From a bacterium (GTDB taxonomy: Bacteria > Spirochaetota > Spirochaetia > JABEVK01), in assembly GCA_021782055.1 (NCBI GenBank), contig JAJXVP010000014.1:4139-32243 (forward strand): DNA of 28,105 nt, read 5' to 3'. The number at the start of each line of letters is the position of its first letter. Positions within the stretch are counted from its first letter, which is position 1. Below the pieces are notes generated by a model. The model was not told the origin of the DNA. It did not search any database and saw only the letters and a program-made list of their open reading frames with translations. The translations under genes were made by a program, and so were the position numbers. Of this stretch, positions 5,443 through 13,629 are shown one piece after another.

Positions 5443-7839
5443 CTATTTTGTCCAAGTCTCGCGTTTTTGCCGGGCTGTTCGCTCGTTGCGAAGCCCTAAG
5501 TCCAAAAGCTGACTCACATCTATGATAAGCGAAACCTTACCGTCGCCCAGAATGGTTGCGCCCGCTATACCAGGGGTATTGGTATATTGGTCTTTGAGAG
5601 GCTTGATCACCACATCTTCTTCGCCGATCAAAGCGTCTACCACAAGGCCTATTTTCTTGTCGCCGCTACCTACGACAACTACGTAGTGGAACGGCACATT
5701 TTCGTCCGCTTCAATGCCAAACAGACGGTTCAGCCTCATCAGCGAGACCACGTCTTTGCGGACATTAAAGACCTCATAGTTATCAATGACCTTAATTTCA
5801 GAGGCTTTGATCCGGTGGCTGTCGATTACCGACGTAATAGGAATGGCATAGACTTCACGGCCCACACGCACCAAGAGCCCTTGAATGATGGCCAAGGTGA
5901 GCGGAAGCTTAATGGTGAACTTACTCCCCAGCCCCTTCTCAGACCAAATACTCACCGTACCGTTAAGCTTTTCGATCTGCTTGCGAACGACATCAAGCCC
6001 CACGCCACGTCCCGAAATGTTGGTGACCTTTTCAGCGGTCGAAAATCCAGGCTCAAAGATGAGGTTAAAAGCTTCAACATCCGAAAGAATCTTTCCTGGA
6101 TGCACCAAACCACGTTCTACACCCTTGCGCTTGACGGCTTCGACATCAATACCATTACCATCATCCGAAATTTCGATGACAATCATATTGCCTTCGTTAC
6201 GAGCCGCAAGAACCACTCGGCCTTCTTCGGGTTTACCCCGCTCTTGCCGTACCGAGGTGCTTTCAATACCGTGGTCTATGGCGTTCCGAACGCAGTGAAT
6301 CAACGGATCAAGCAAATCTTCAATCACTGACTTATCAAGTTCGGTTTCTTCACCATCAATGACAAGGCTGATTTTTTTGTTGAGCGTCTTCGATAAATCC
6401 CTAACCAGGCGGGGAAAGCGTGAAAAAATCTGTGAAATCGGTACCATCCGAATGCGCAGAACTCCTTCGTGGAGTTCGCCGATGATGCGCCCCAAATTCT
6501 GGGCCGTTCCCCGAAAGGTTGCTACCGTTCCCTTGAGCTGTGACTCAACAGGGTCGAACAGCGTAAAGGTCTTGCCATAGCGCTCTTGAAGATCTTTTTT
6601 GAGCTCTTTGACGGTTTTCCCTTTTTGCAGTTGATCTAAATACTGTGGCAGGGTTTCTAAAAGATCTTTAAGGTCGGTACGGAAGGCTAACGACGCTTCT
6701 TGGAGGTGAGTTAAAGCCTCACCAAACTGGTTCGAGATTTGACTAAACGTGGCTTTACTAATGACAGTTTCGCTGACCAAATTTAACAGGTTGTCGATAC
6801 GCTTCGAGTCCACCCTCAAAATCGAACCGACTACAGCAGACGAAGCCTTTTTCCCTTCTTTTGCCGCTTCGTGTTCTTCGGGAGGTGGCAAATCTTCTTT
6901 TACCGATTCACTTGATTCCTCCTGCGAAACAGAAGGACCGGGGACTGACGTCGGAACTTTCGGGGATTCAGCCGTCTTTGCTTGCGGCGGTTCAGGGGCT
7001 TTTGCCTTCGCGGGGGCAGGCAAAATCTCTTTTTCTAAGTCCTGGACGGTTACCTTGGTTGTTACATCAGGAATTTGGCATTTTTTCTGAACGACTTGGG
7101 GGTCTTTGTCTAAGGCAACAAAGTACTCGACTGTTGGCCAAAACTGATCTTCATAAAGTTTGTCAAATTCAGGAATTGTTTTGAGTACGGAGCCTTGTTC
7201 TTTCAAAACCGCAAAAACTTGAATTCCCCCGACCGAATTCATGGGGTTAGCCTCGTCAAACTCAACTACCACGCGGTAGATCGGTCGACCATCGGCCGCT
7301 TGTTTGAGCTCAAGCACTTCGTATTCACTCAAGGACGATGCCGCCTTTGTCGGCGAAGTGACAGACGGAGATGGCGGATTAGACACAGGCGCAGCCTTTG
7401 CTTGAGCGGCTGACGCTTTGGGTTTGGTCTTTGGTTCGGCACTAGTTGCCAAAAAGCTCGTTAGCCGATTTTTCAGGCCCCCGATATCTTCTTCGTAAAT
7501 CTCTCCCTCTAAACGGGCCTCAAGCATGAGTTTAATCACATCAATAGATTTCAGAAGCGTATCAACAACCGCCTCAGAAACCTTAACAGCACCGGTTCGG
7601 ATTTCATCGAGCACATCCTCGACCACATGGGTGAACTCCGAAAGTTCAAACATTTGAACGGTGGCGGCACCCCCTTTTAAGGTATGCGCCGCACGAAAGA
7701 TTTCGTCGACAGCGTCCTTATTGTGGGGATCATTCTCTAAAACGAGGATATTTTGTTCTAGAGTATCGACTTGCCCTTGAGCTTCCGCAAAGAAGTCCTT
7801 CAAGAGCTCTTCATTGTTCGGATCCAGATAGTCGCTCAT
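5443..7839 (-). CDS. cheA: Chemotaxis histidine kinase CheA
   Basis: The 798-aa product has the full CheA layout. HPt is at 1-120 with phospho-acceptor His52 in AAHTLKGGAA. A CheY-binding-type domain is at about 173-270, flanked by Pro/Ala-rich linkers. The dimerisation domain is at about 340-465, the ATPase at about 470-645 (N box LIHCVRNAIDHG, G1 DDGNGID, G2 GRGVGLDVV), and a CheW-like P5 at about 648-785. The dimerisation domain is roughly 50 residues longer than in Thermotoga or E. coli. CheA autophosphorylates under receptor control and passes phosphate to CheY. It is the first gene of its operon. The start codon has no Shine-Dalgarno and a candidate -10 box lies only 13 nt upstream. Confidence 0.97.
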   Translation of the reverse strand: MSDYLDPNNEELLKDFFAEAQGQVDTLEQNILVLENDPHNKDAVDEIFRAAHTLKGGAATVQMFELSEFTHVVEDVLDEIRTGAVKVSEAVVDTLLKSIDVIKLMLEARLEGEIYEEDIGGLKNRLTSFLATSAEPKTKPKASAAQAKAAPVSNPPSPSVTSPTKAASSLSEYEVLELKQAADGRPIYRVVVEFDEANPMNSVGGIQVFAVLKEQGSVLKTIPEFDKLYEDQFWPTVEYFVALDKDPQVVQKKCQIPDVTTKVTVQDLEKEILPAPAKAKAPEPPQAKTAESPKVPTSVPGPSVSQEESSESVKEDLPPPEEHEAAKEGKKASSAVVGSILRVDSKRIDNLLNLVSETVISKATFSQISNQFGEALTHLQEASLAFRTDLKDLLETLPQYLDQLQKGKTVKELKKDLQERYGKTFTLFDPVESQLKGTVATFRGTAQNLGRIIGELHEGVLRIRMVPISQIFSRFPRLVRDLSKTLNKKISLVIDGEETELDKSVIEDLLDPLIHCVRNAIDHGIESTSVRQERGKPEEGRVVLAARNEGNMIVIEISDDGNGIDVEAVKRKGVERGLVHPGKILSDVEAFNLIFEPGFSTAEKVTNISGRGVGLDVVRKQIEKLNGTVSIWSEKGLGSKFTIKLPLTLAIIQGLLVRVGREVYAIPITSVIDSHRIKASEIKVIDNYEVFNVRKDVVSLMRLNRLFGIEADENVPFHYVVVVGSGDKKIGLVVDALIGEEDVVIKPLKDQYTNTPGIAGATILGDGKVSLIIDVSQLLDLGLRNERTARQKRETWTK

Positions 7840-7852
7840 ACCAATAAAGCTT

Positions 7853-7881
7853 GATATAGAAAATCTATTAAGTCAAGGCAA
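7853..7881 (-). promoter_or_regulatory. Candidate cheA operon promoter
   Basis: TTGCCT (7881-7876), a 17-bp spacer and TATATC (7858-7853) give a moderate sigma-70-like match. The -10 box is 13 nt from the cheA ATG, so the 5' leader would be about 6 nt. A flagellar or alternative sigma factor cannot be excluded. Confidence 0.35.
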
Positions 7882-7930
7882 GAATTTTCGACAAAACCAG
7901 GTTCGCCTTCTGGAATTTTGCTTGGTTTGT

Positions 7931-7936
7931 TATAAA
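7931..7936 (+). promoter_or_regulatory. Candidate -10 box for the 7945 gene
   Basis: TATAAA ends 8 nt before the ATG at 7945, and no Shine-Dalgarno is present. I see no convincing -35 element at the right distance. The spacing again suggests a leaderless transcript. Confidence 0.35.
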
Positions 7937-7944
7937 ATGAGAAA

Positions 7945-8802
7945 ATGATCCGTTTTTTACTTTTTGTCGGTATCGTGCTAGGGGTTGCCCTCCCCGTTGA
8001 GGCTCTCGAATGGAAAGCCTCAACGCTGTGGACTAACTTAACGTGGGCACCAAGCCGACAAGCCGACACAGCCGGAGAAACCTTTTCAGGGTCCGACCTC
8101 TACGGAAACGGCTCTTTGCTCCTAACACAAAAACTCAAAAATGATTTTTCCCTAAGCTCGGGCTGGGTTGGAGATCCCATTCAAAGGGGGCGGATTTTTT
8201 TAAAGGTAGGCTACTCCCAAGAAAACTTTGCCCTGTCCTTAAGTCCCTTTGTGGGAACCCTAACAACCTCCCAAACCTGGTTTAATCCGGGAATGTCACT
8301 CCGGCTCCAAGCAACAAAGCCGGGTTTAGGCTTTATCGGTGCGGGATTTCTGACAACCTTTGCCCCTGTAACCAGCAATGGCGATGCCTATACCTCCGGG
8401 ATGCACGCCGAGGCTGGGGTCTACTTGGAACATGGGATTCTTACTTTTTCTGTTGAAAACAAGGCCTTTCTAACCGACGACAACGGCGTCTTCGTGAAAG
8501 ATTCACAAACCCGCTATCTTTTTGATACCGAGGTCTTTGAAAAGAACATTCCCTTTCGCCTTGCCGTAGACTTAGGCTATCAAACGCTGAATCGCACCTA
8601 CACGGCTTCCGCTGTAACCTGGACTCAAATCGATACGGGCCTGTTCGGTGGACGGGTGAGCTGGGTAACCTCGGCCCATTCTTCGGTCTTTTTGAAAGCC
8701 TTAGTTTCGTTATTCAGTTTAGGTGAAGGGGCGGCTATCTATAGTGTTCCCAGCTCCACAGCCCTCTTTGAGCTGGAAGCTGGTTTCGATTATCAAGATT
8801 AA
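7945..8802 (+). CDS. Probable outer-membrane beta-barrel protein
   Basis: The 285-aa product begins with a signal peptide (MIRFLLFVGIVLGVALPVEA). The mature part consists of alternating short amphipathic strands separated by Gly/Ser/Asn turns (for example RIFLKVGYSQENFALSLSP, TALFELEAGFDY) and ends in YQD. This pattern is typical of spirochaete outer-membrane barrels of about 12-14 strands. I do not recognise a named family. It is transcribed divergently from cheA, from a 105-bp shared region, and converges with the 8826-9209 gene. The function (porin, adhesin or assembly factor) cannot be told from sequence. Confidence 0.8.
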   Translation: MIRFLLFVGIVLGVALPVEALEWKASTLWTNLTWAPSRQADTAGETFSGSDLYGNGSLLLTQKLKNDFSLSSGWVGDPIQRGRIFLKVGYSQENFALSLSPFVGTLTTSQTWFNPGMSLRLQATKPGLGFIGAGFLTTFAPVTSNGDAYTSGMHAEAGVYLEHGILTFSVENKAFLTDDNGVFVKDSQTRYLFDTEVFEKNIPFRLAVDLGYQTLNRTYTASAVTWTQIDTGLFGGRVSWVTSAHSSVFLKALVSLFSLGEGAAIYSVPSSTALFELEAGFDYQD

Positions 8803-8825
8803 GGACTAACCTGAAAAGATCCCTC

Positions 8826-9209
8826 TTACATGGGTGTGGCCGTCCGGGCTTTGACGAGGGCTTTGATTTCTTTACGCCATTCTGGCGGGTTATGGGGGTC
8901 TTCTACCGCGATTTTACGAACAATCTGAAAGTTTTTGGCATCAATATCCTGAACAACACCAAACATACCCGAGCCTAGGTAAGCCAGACGTTCTCCTTCG
9001 CGAAGGGTTTCACGTTCCTGAAGTGCTTGAAGAACACAATCAAAATGCGCCGGGCCTTGCTCGGGACCATAGGCAACAGCGCTGGCCATTTCCGCGATCA
9101 CCTGATGACACACCACACAGGTCAACGAAGCCAAGACCAAGCGGGGAAATTCATCAGGACGGTTGCGGCGGCGAAAGCCTCGGCGTTTATCGGCGTTATT
9201 TTCTTTCAT
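8826..9209 (-). CDS. Small Cys-containing (zinc-ribbon-like) protein, unknown function
   Basis: The 127-aa product has an Arg-rich N-terminus (KRRGFRRRNRPDEFPR), then a probable metal site CVVCHQ near 31-36 paired with HFDC about 20 residues later. This resembles a treble-clef or zinc-ribbon knuckle. The C-terminal half has a compact YLGSGMFGVVQ segment and a basic helix. It is the last gene of the long minus-strand train and its ATG overlaps the end of the 50-aa ORF by 14 nt. The basic tail and zinc site suggest nucleic-acid binding, but this is inference. I could not assign a family. Confidence 0.75.
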   Translation of the reverse strand: MKENNADKRRGFRRRNRPDEFPRLVLASLTCVVCHQVIAEMASAVAYGPEQGPAHFDCVLQALQERETLREGERLAYLGSGMFGVVQDIDAKNFQIVRKIAVEDPHNPPEWRKEIKALVKARTATPM

Positions 9210-9348
9210 GAAGCAAAAAATGCCCCCGATGAATACTCTCTGTCAATAACACGGCAATTTCTAGAATGGCCGCTTGCATGTAGACGGTTTCACCGAGCTT
9301 TTTCTTGAGTTCTTGGTACCGGCTTTCCGGCTCTTGCTGAGACATCAT
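9196..9348 (-). CDS. 50-aa protein translationally coupled to yraN
   Basis: The ATG at 9348 forms an ATGA overlap with the yraN stop codon, and the TAA at 9196 lies 14 nt inside the next gene, so the ORF exactly fills the space between two genes. The product starts MMSQQEPESRYQELKKKLGE and continues as an amphipathic helical stretch (YMQAAILEIAVLLTESI) ending HERK. The coupling on both sides is strong evidence that it is translated. No family is recognised. It may be a small helical partner of its neighbours. A second ATG at 9345 is equally possible. Confidence 0.7.
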   Translation of the reverse strand: MMSQQEPESRYQELKKKLGETVYMQAAILEIAVLLTESIHRGHFLLHERK

Positions 9349-9716
9349 GTTAGACCACTCTCCGTAAATGCCCCGGGAAAATGATGAAAACCGTCAGAAC
9401 CGTGAAAAACCACGTCAAAGCGGACCACTGTCTCCCTCCAACACTGATGTTCGGCGATAAATCGTTCGGCACACCTGAGTATTCTCGCACGTTTGCGGGC
9501 ATGAATCGAATGTTCCAAGGTTTCTACCCCCCCGCTTCTGCGGGCTTTGACCTCCACAAACACGAGGGTTGAGTCCTTGTATACTACTATATCGACTTCT
9601 CCTTCCCGGTACCTGAGATTTCTTTCAAGAATGGCGTAGCCTTGCCTTGCCAGCCATAAGCTAACGGCCTCTTCCGAGACATCCCCACGCTCCCGAGCGT
9701 TAGGCTTCGTTGACAT
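9345..9716 (-). CDS. YraN/UPF0102 family nuclease-like protein
   Basis: From the ATG at 9716 the product is 123 aa, the normal size for UPF0102. The start is chosen because MSTKPNARERGDVSEEA aligns with the family N-terminus (G..GE..A..(Y/W)L...G). The PD-(D/E)XK-like core is clear: ILERNLRYREGEVDIVVYKD and VFVEVKARR. The conserved C-terminal VVRFDVV is also present. Family members often sit near rnhB, trmD or rplS; their role is unclear and is usually presumed to be in DNA processing. The gene overlaps the HD-GYP gene by 17 nt and the 50-aa ORF by 4 nt. Confidence 0.9.
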   Translation of the reverse strand: MSTKPNARERGDVSEEAVSLWLARQGYAILERNLRYREGEVDIVVYKDSTLVFVEVKARRSGGVETLEHSIHARKRARILRCAERFIAEHQCWRETVVRFDVVFHGSDGFHHFPGAFTESGLT

Positions 9717-10644
9717 CCCGAAAATCCACGGGTCGGGCGATAAAGTTCCCCGAAGTTGCAAGGTCCACCAAGCCGCCGCGATCTTGACGGAATTCGGTGC
9801 CAAATTGGTCAATCATAATTCTGACCCGAGGTCGGAGAGGTTTACCGGTCTGAGATTCAGTGACTCGGGCGATACTGCCATCGCTGAGCAAAACAATACT
9901 ACCGGGGGGGTACATTCCCAAAACAGCCACGAGTTCTTTTACCCAAACGGGGTTGAAACGCTTTTGTTGTTCCGCAATGAGCTGTTTCATCGCGCTATAC
10001 CCCACCAACGAGCTCCGATAGGAACGTTGGGTCGACCGGGCTACAAAATTGTCCAGCACCGCCGTCAGAGCGGCCCAAGGGTGAAGCTCATTCTCTTTTA
10101 AGTTTTGGGGGTAACCTCCCCCCGACCATTCTTCGTGATGTTGCCAGGCAACCTGCGTGGACTCGTAGCTTTCACCCCATTTTTTGACAAGATTAAACGA
10201 CACACCGGGGTGCGCCGCAATCAAAGAACGTTCTTGCACCGACAGTTTGCCCTCTTTGTGCAATAACCCCGGGGGAACAAAGAGCATTCCCACATCATGA
10301 AGAAAGGCCGCGCGAACAAAGAGTTCACGTTTGCGTTCGGTCCAAGCCCGAGAGGTGGCAACCAGCCAGGCAACCAAGGCGACATGCAGGCTCGAAGCAA
10401 CGACATCGGGGTTTTCCCAACGGCCGGTTAAAAAAAACCTCAACAACGCCCAACCGTGCAGGCTCATCACCCCGTGGAAGTGGCGGGTAAAATCTTCAAA
10501 GACTGCAGGCAAAAGTTCTTGTCGCTTAACGTCGGCAAAGATTGCCTCGAGCGTTTGCCGAAGCTGTTGGTGAACCACCCCGGCTTGGTCGTCATCGGGA
10601 AAATTCCAAAAAGGAATCTGAGGTTGAATGAGCAAGGACGACAT
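9700..10644 (-). CDS. HD-GYP domain protein, probable cyclic-di-GMP phosphodiesterase
   Basis: The 314-aa product carries an HD-GYP domain at about 83-240. The metal-binding HD pair is H116-D117 (FLHDVGM). A conserved HPG follows at 145-147, then HH at 169-170, and the GYP motif is GGGYP at 175-179. The HD-GYP family hydrolyses cyclic-di-GMP. The first ~80 residues are unassigned and helical. The C-terminal ~70 residues (GSIVLLSDGSIARVTE) form the small beta extension often found after HD-GYP domains. Its ATG overlaps the stop of the FlhB-like gene (TGATG), which ties it to a flagellar context. One possibility is control of motility through cyclic-di-GMP. Confidence 0.9.
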   Translation of the reverse strand: MSSLLIQPQIPFWNFPDDDQAGVVHQQLRQTLEAIFADVKRQELLPAVFEDFTRHFHGVMSLHGWALLRFFLTGRWENPDVVASSLHVALVAWLVATSRAWTERKRELFVRAAFLHDVGMLFVPPGLLHKEGKLSVQERSLIAAHPGVSFNLVKKWGESYESTQVAWQHHEEWSGGGYPQNLKENELHPWAALTAVLDNFVARSTQRSYRSSLVGYSAMKQLIAEQQKRFNPVWVKELVAVLGMYPPGSIVLLSDGSIARVTESQTGKPLRPRVRIMIDQFGTEFRQDRGGLVDLATSGNFIARPVDFRDVNEA

Positions 10645-10943
10645 CAGCGCTTGGCCTCCTGCGGTCCGCCTTGCGTTCCTCGCAGGCGGTAAACTTCCGA
10701 TAAAATCCCAGCAACAAGAGCATAGTGACTTTCCGGGATGAAGGCCCCTTCGGGAAAGGTGAATAAGACCTCCAAAAGGCCAGTTTCACGGCGAATAGGA
10801 ACCCCGTACTTTTTGGCCAGACTCAAAACTGGCAGAACTTGCAGCCGCGCCGCCTTAAAAAGAATCCGCGGAGCCAGGGTCCCTGGTTCATATTTGAGGC
10901 CGACTAATCGACCTGTCTCAGCTTTTCCTTCAGACACTGACAT
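10644..10943 (-). CDS. Stand-alone FlhB C-terminal domain homologue
   Basis: The product is 99 aa from the ATG at 10943 (a TTG at 10946 is also in frame). It matches the cytosolic domain of the flagellar export switch FlhB: VGLKYEPGTLAPRILFKAA, AKKYGVPIRRE, then a C-terminal FIPESHYALVAGILSEVYRL. It lacks the transmembrane part and the NPTH autocleavage motif, beginning just after where NPTH would be. Such short FlhB-like proteins occur in many flagellated bacteria and can partly substitute for the FlhB C-terminal fragment. It overlaps the upstream FliK-like gene by 14 nt, a known pairing of export-switch components. Confidence 0.9.
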   Translation of the reverse strand: MSVSEGKAETGRLVGLKYEPGTLAPRILFKAARLQVLPVLSLAKKYGVPIRRETGLLEVLFTFPEGAFIPESHYALVAGILSEVYRLRGTQGGPQEAKR

Positions 10944-11802
10944 CAATTCCCCGTGGCCCTGTCGCTGGGGGCGAAAGCCGGGAACCTAGCTGAGCTTTCA
11001 ACCCGTACTGACTCGCCAAGGACACGACCTTACTGACAAATGTACCATGCTTTTGAAATAAAACCTCATCCTCCGGGCGAAAAAATGTCAAATTTACCGA
11101 AGAACCTACGAAAAGCCTCAGGGGAACACCCAGACTCCAGGTTACCCAACTCGATTCTATCCTACCTTGAACCTGCCGAGACTTAACCCAAAGACAACCT
11201 TTTTGGCCTTGCCACCGAAAAGGTACGGGGTACAAGCTCCAGCCCCCTTTGGCGGTTGAGCCTTGGTTCCAGGCTGTCACTTCGTCACGTTCTTGAGGAG
11301 TGGGTTCTAAAAAAGGTTTTTGCAACGCCCGGTCAGGATCTTGCTCTAAAAGTGCTTCAAAGTGTGACCAAGCCGCAATAAAGTTTGGAGTATCGGGCCA
11401 ACGGCGGGCTTCGGCTTGAGCTCCCCATTCAGCGGCACCGGGAGTTCTTCCGAAACGTGCCATCCGTAGGGCTATGCGTTCGGGATGCGGTGGCAAGCCC
11501 AGCTGAACAAAGGCTTGTACCCAGGCTGGTGGTAAATTGGCTAAAGAAGACTGCTCGGTTAGCGGGGCCAAGACCTTCCATAGCCACCGGTTATCCTCTC
11601 GTGTGGCTTGAAGCCGCAAGAGTTCGCCTGGTTTGAGCGGGAATTCGGTGGCAACTTGAACAGGTCGACGGTCAACAAGCACGATCGCCGTACTGTGCAC
11701 TGGGTCGTAGGAGGCCACACGAGCCGTAAAAAAAGACCCCGTCTTTCCCCCTAAGGGAAAAAAACGGGGTGAGGGAATCAGGGTTCCCGAGAACACCTGC
11801 AA
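10930..11802 (-). CDS. FliK-like protein (putative hook-length or export-switch partner)
   Basis: The 290-aa product starts at TTG 11802 (GTG 11796 is an alternative). The N-terminal half contains a beta-rich segment (RVASYDPVHSTAIVLVDRRPVQV, PLKPGELLRLQAT), as in FliK-type and other secretion accessory proteins. The C-terminal ~90 residues (YPVPFRWQGQKGCLWVKSR, LRLFVGSSVNLTFFRPEDE, LASQYGLKAQLGS) resemble the FliK hook-control domain. No family signature is decisive. The main support is context: it overlaps the FlhB C-terminal homologue, and FliK-like and FlhB-like genes are often paired. A strong terminator hairpin lies within codons 11-25. Confidence 0.65.
   Translation of the reverse strand: MQVFSGTLIPSPRFFPLGGKTGSFFTARVASYDPVHSTAIVLVDRRPVQVATEFPLKPGELLRLQATREDNRWLWKVLAPLTEQSSLANLPPAWVQAFVQLGLPPHPERIALRMARFGRTPGAAEWGAQAEARRWPDTPNFIAAWSHFEALLEQDPDRALQKPFLEPTPQERDEVTAWNQGSTAKGGWSLYPVPFRWQGQKGCLWVKSRQVQGRIESSWVTWSLGVPLRLFVGSSVNLTFFRPEDEVLFQKHGTFVSKVVSLASQYGLKAQLGSRLSPPATGPRGIDVSV
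11728..11770 (-). terminator. Intrinsic terminator after rplS, inside the next ORF
   Basis: On the minus strand ACCCCGT pairs with ACGGGGT and the inner TTTCCC pairs with GGGAAA, giving a long GC-rich stem. It is followed by C and seven T (11734-11728). It lies about 53 nt past the rplS stop codon, within the first codons of the FliK-like gene, where the T-run is read as Phe codons. It would end or attenuate the ffh-rplS transcript. Confidence 0.75.
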
Positions 11803-11822
11803 GGGATACGCCCTTTCCGGCC

Positions 11823-12179
11823 TTAAACCGAGTCTTTCTTCTTGATCAGTTCTTTTACCTTGGCGGCTTTACCGACACGGTCGCGCAAGTAATACAGCTT
11901 GGAGCGGCGGACACGGCCCGGACGAACCATTTCAACCTTTTCAATCCGAGGGGAGTGAAAGGGGAATACACGCTCGACGCCAACACCGAAGGAAATTTTG
12001 CGCACGGTAAAGGTCTTGCGCAGCCCGGAATTCTGCATTGCGATCACGGTGCCTTCGTACACCTGAATTCGCTCCGTTTTACCTTCAACAATCTTAAAAT
12101 GCACCTTAACGGTATCGCCCACTTTAAAAGGGGCAACTTCTCTCAGCTGTTCAGCTTCGATCGTCTTAATTAGGTCCAT
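11823..12179 (-). CDS. rplS: Ribosomal protein bL19
   Basis: The 118-aa product is bL19, which sits at the 30S-50S interface. Typical segments are [46 protein letters not shown] and [17 protein letters not shown]. The ORF reaches back to 12254, but the start is the ATG at 12179 ([14 protein letters not shown]), with GAGGAGG about 6 nt upstream. It overlaps the trmD stop by 14 nt. Order trmD-rplS at the end of the rpsP operon is the common bacterial arrangement. The terminator about 53 nt downstream marks the probable end of the main transcript. Confidence 0.98.
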   Translation of the reverse strand: MDLIKTIEAEQLREVAPFKVGDTVKVHFKIVEGKTERIQVYEGTVIAMQNSGLRKTFTVRKISFGVGVERVFPFHSPRIEKVEMVRPGRVRRSKLYYLRDRVGKAAKVKELIKKKDSV

Positions 12180-12879
12180 GACAATCCTCCTCGTTTTCTC
12201 TGTGACCCAGGCGGTCCAGCAAATCTGGCCGCAAACGTTTTGTTTTTTCGACACTTTTCTGTGTCCGCCAATCCGCTACCCGGCCATGATGGCCCGACAG
12301 CAAAACTTCCGGAACAGACCTACCGCGAAATACCTCCGGGCGCGTATATTGCGGATACTCCAAGAGTCCCGCGCCAGAAAAGCTTTCTTCTTCGAGTGAG
12401 CGAGGTTTAATAACCCCGTCACGAAGCCGGTAGATGGCATCAATGAGGACCAACGAAGCAATCTCGCCCGAAGACAGCACATAGTCTCCGATCGAAATCT
12501 CTTCATCGACATACTCGTCGATGATGCGTTGATCAATGCCTTCGTAGCGTCCGCAGATCAGCACCAGCTCATCTTCTTTCGCTAACTCTTCGACCATTCT
12601 CTGCGTGAGAGTACGGCCTGACGGTGTCGGATAGAGGGTCCTTTTCGCTAAAGCTCCCACAGAATCCAGAGCTTCGGCCAAAGGTTCCGGTTTGAGGACC
12701 ATACCGGCGCCACCGCCATAAGGGACATCATCACAGGTTTTATGGCGATTATGCGCAAAGTCGCGAATATTCACCAAATTGACAGTAATAAGACCCTTGT
12801 CACGAGCTTTTTTCATCAACGATGTTTGAAAAAAGCCCTCTAAAATTTCGGGGAATAAACTCAGAACCGTGAAAGTCAT
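12166..12879 (-). CDS. trmD: tRNA (guanine-37-N1)-methyltransferase
   Basis: The 237-aa product is TrmD, a SPOUT-class enzyme that methylates G37 of tRNAs reading CNN codons and prevents frameshifting. Motifs are [42 protein letters not shown] and the knot [20 protein letters not shown]. The start at 12879 makes an ATGA overlap with the rimM stop. An in-frame ATG at 12891 would add MDFR, which is not typical. The C-terminus carries the usual catalytic-domain ending ([14 protein letters not shown]; here [17 protein letters not shown]). Confidence 0.97.
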   Translation of the reverse strand: MTFTVLSLFPEILEGFFQTSLMKKARDKGLITVNLVNIRDFAHNRHKTCDDVPYGGGAGMVLKPEPLAEALDSVGALAKRTLYPTPSGRTLTQRMVEELAKEDELVLICGRYEGIDQRIIDEYVDEEISIGDYVLSSGEIASLVLIDAIYRLRDGVIKPRSLEEESFSGAGLLEYPQYTRPEVFRGRSVPEVLLSGHHGRVADWRTQKSVEKTKRLRPDLLDRLGHRENEEDCHGPN

Positions 12880-13379
12880 TCTAAAATCCACGGTGTCAAA
12901 AGCTGCATCGTCTGTCCGGTCAGATCAATGTCACCCCAGTACTGTTGCTGAAACGGCACCAAGGCTGTTCCGCCCTCTGTCTTGGCCACCTCAATGAGCG
13001 GGGCCACGCCACCTTCTAGGTACCCGGTAACTGTCCCTAGCACCTTGTCACCGTCAACCGCACGGCAACCAATCAGATCCCCGAGGTAAACCTCACCAGG
13101 TTCTAACTTAGCGGCTTTGTCACGTTCTACCCAGATCTCCCAATTTGCCAAGGTTTTGGCAAGCTCGGGGGTATCGATCCCGGCTAACTTCAGCAGAGGT
13201 ATTTCTCCCGCCAGGCGAAACGACTCAACCTGAAAGTCCTTTTTTAAGGATCCCTGGCGAAGCTCAACCTGACTCAGCTGGCTGAAATGCTCGTATTCCC
13301 CAGAAAAGCTAAAAAACTTTAGCTCACCGTGAACACCGTGACTGCTCCGGATTTTTCCGACGGCCATGAAGGTCGCCAT
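12876..13379 (-). CDS. rimM: 16S rRNA processing protein RimM
   Basis: The 167-aa product is RimM, the assembly factor for the 30S head that binds uS19. It shows the N-terminal barrel start AVGKIRSSHGVHGELK and the C-terminal PRC-like barrel (EVYLGDLIGCRAV, GTVTGYLEGGVAPLIEV). The terminal PWI of the family is seen as LLTPWILE. The ATG at 13379 lies 3 nt after the khpA stop. It is placed between khpA and trmD, the standard order. Confidence 0.96.
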   Translation of the reverse strand: MATFMAVGKIRSSHGVHGELKFFSFSGEYEHFSQLSQVELRQGSLKKDFQVESFRLAGEIPLLKLAGIDTPELAKTLANWEIWVERDKAAKLEPGEVYLGDLIGCRAVDGDKVLGTVTGYLEGGVAPLIEVAKTEGGTALVPFQQQYWGDIDLTGQTMQLLTPWILE

Positions 13380-13382
13380 GGA

Positions 13383-13616
13383 TCAATCCAGAATTTCCAG
13401 AACGACCCGCTTTCCTGACTTCGTAGACGAAGCGTTCAAAACGGTACGGATCGCTTTGGCGATACGTCCTTGCTTTCCGATCACTTTTCCGAGATCGGTG
13501 GGCGCGACGCGCAATTCCAGGATCGTGGATTTTTCGCCTTCGATCTGGTTGACAATCACTTCGGACGGATCATCCACCAGCGATTTGGCAATGTATTCAA
13601 CGAGTTCCTTCTCCAC
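13383..13616 (-). CDS. khpA: KH-domain RNA-binding protein KhpA
   Basis: The 77-aa product is one KH domain with the GxxG loop in [17 protein letters not shown]. The N-terminus [16 protein letters not shown] and ending RVVLEILD are typical of KhpA (YlqC family). In other bacteria KhpA forms a dimer or a complex with KhpB/EloR and binds many RNAs. It lies between rpsP and rimM, the usual place, with GGGTTGTGGAG before the ATG. I see no anomaly. Confidence 0.95.
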   Translation of the reverse strand: MEKELVEYIAKSLVDDPSEVIVNQIEGEKSTILELRVAPTDLGKVIGKQGRIAKAIRTVLNASSTKSGKRVVLEILD

Positions 13617-13629
13617 AACCCTACCCTCT

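Noticed and set aside
5587..6330. 247-codon plus-strand ORF opposite cheA
   Set aside because: It lies wholly antisense to conserved cheA domains and has low-complexity composition; it is a mirror of cheA codon bias.
7836..8069. Minus-strand 77-codon ORF between cheA and the 7945 gene
   Set aside because: It overlaps the 5' end of the 7945 gene antisense, spans the divergent promoter region, and has no Shine-Dalgarno or recognisable features.
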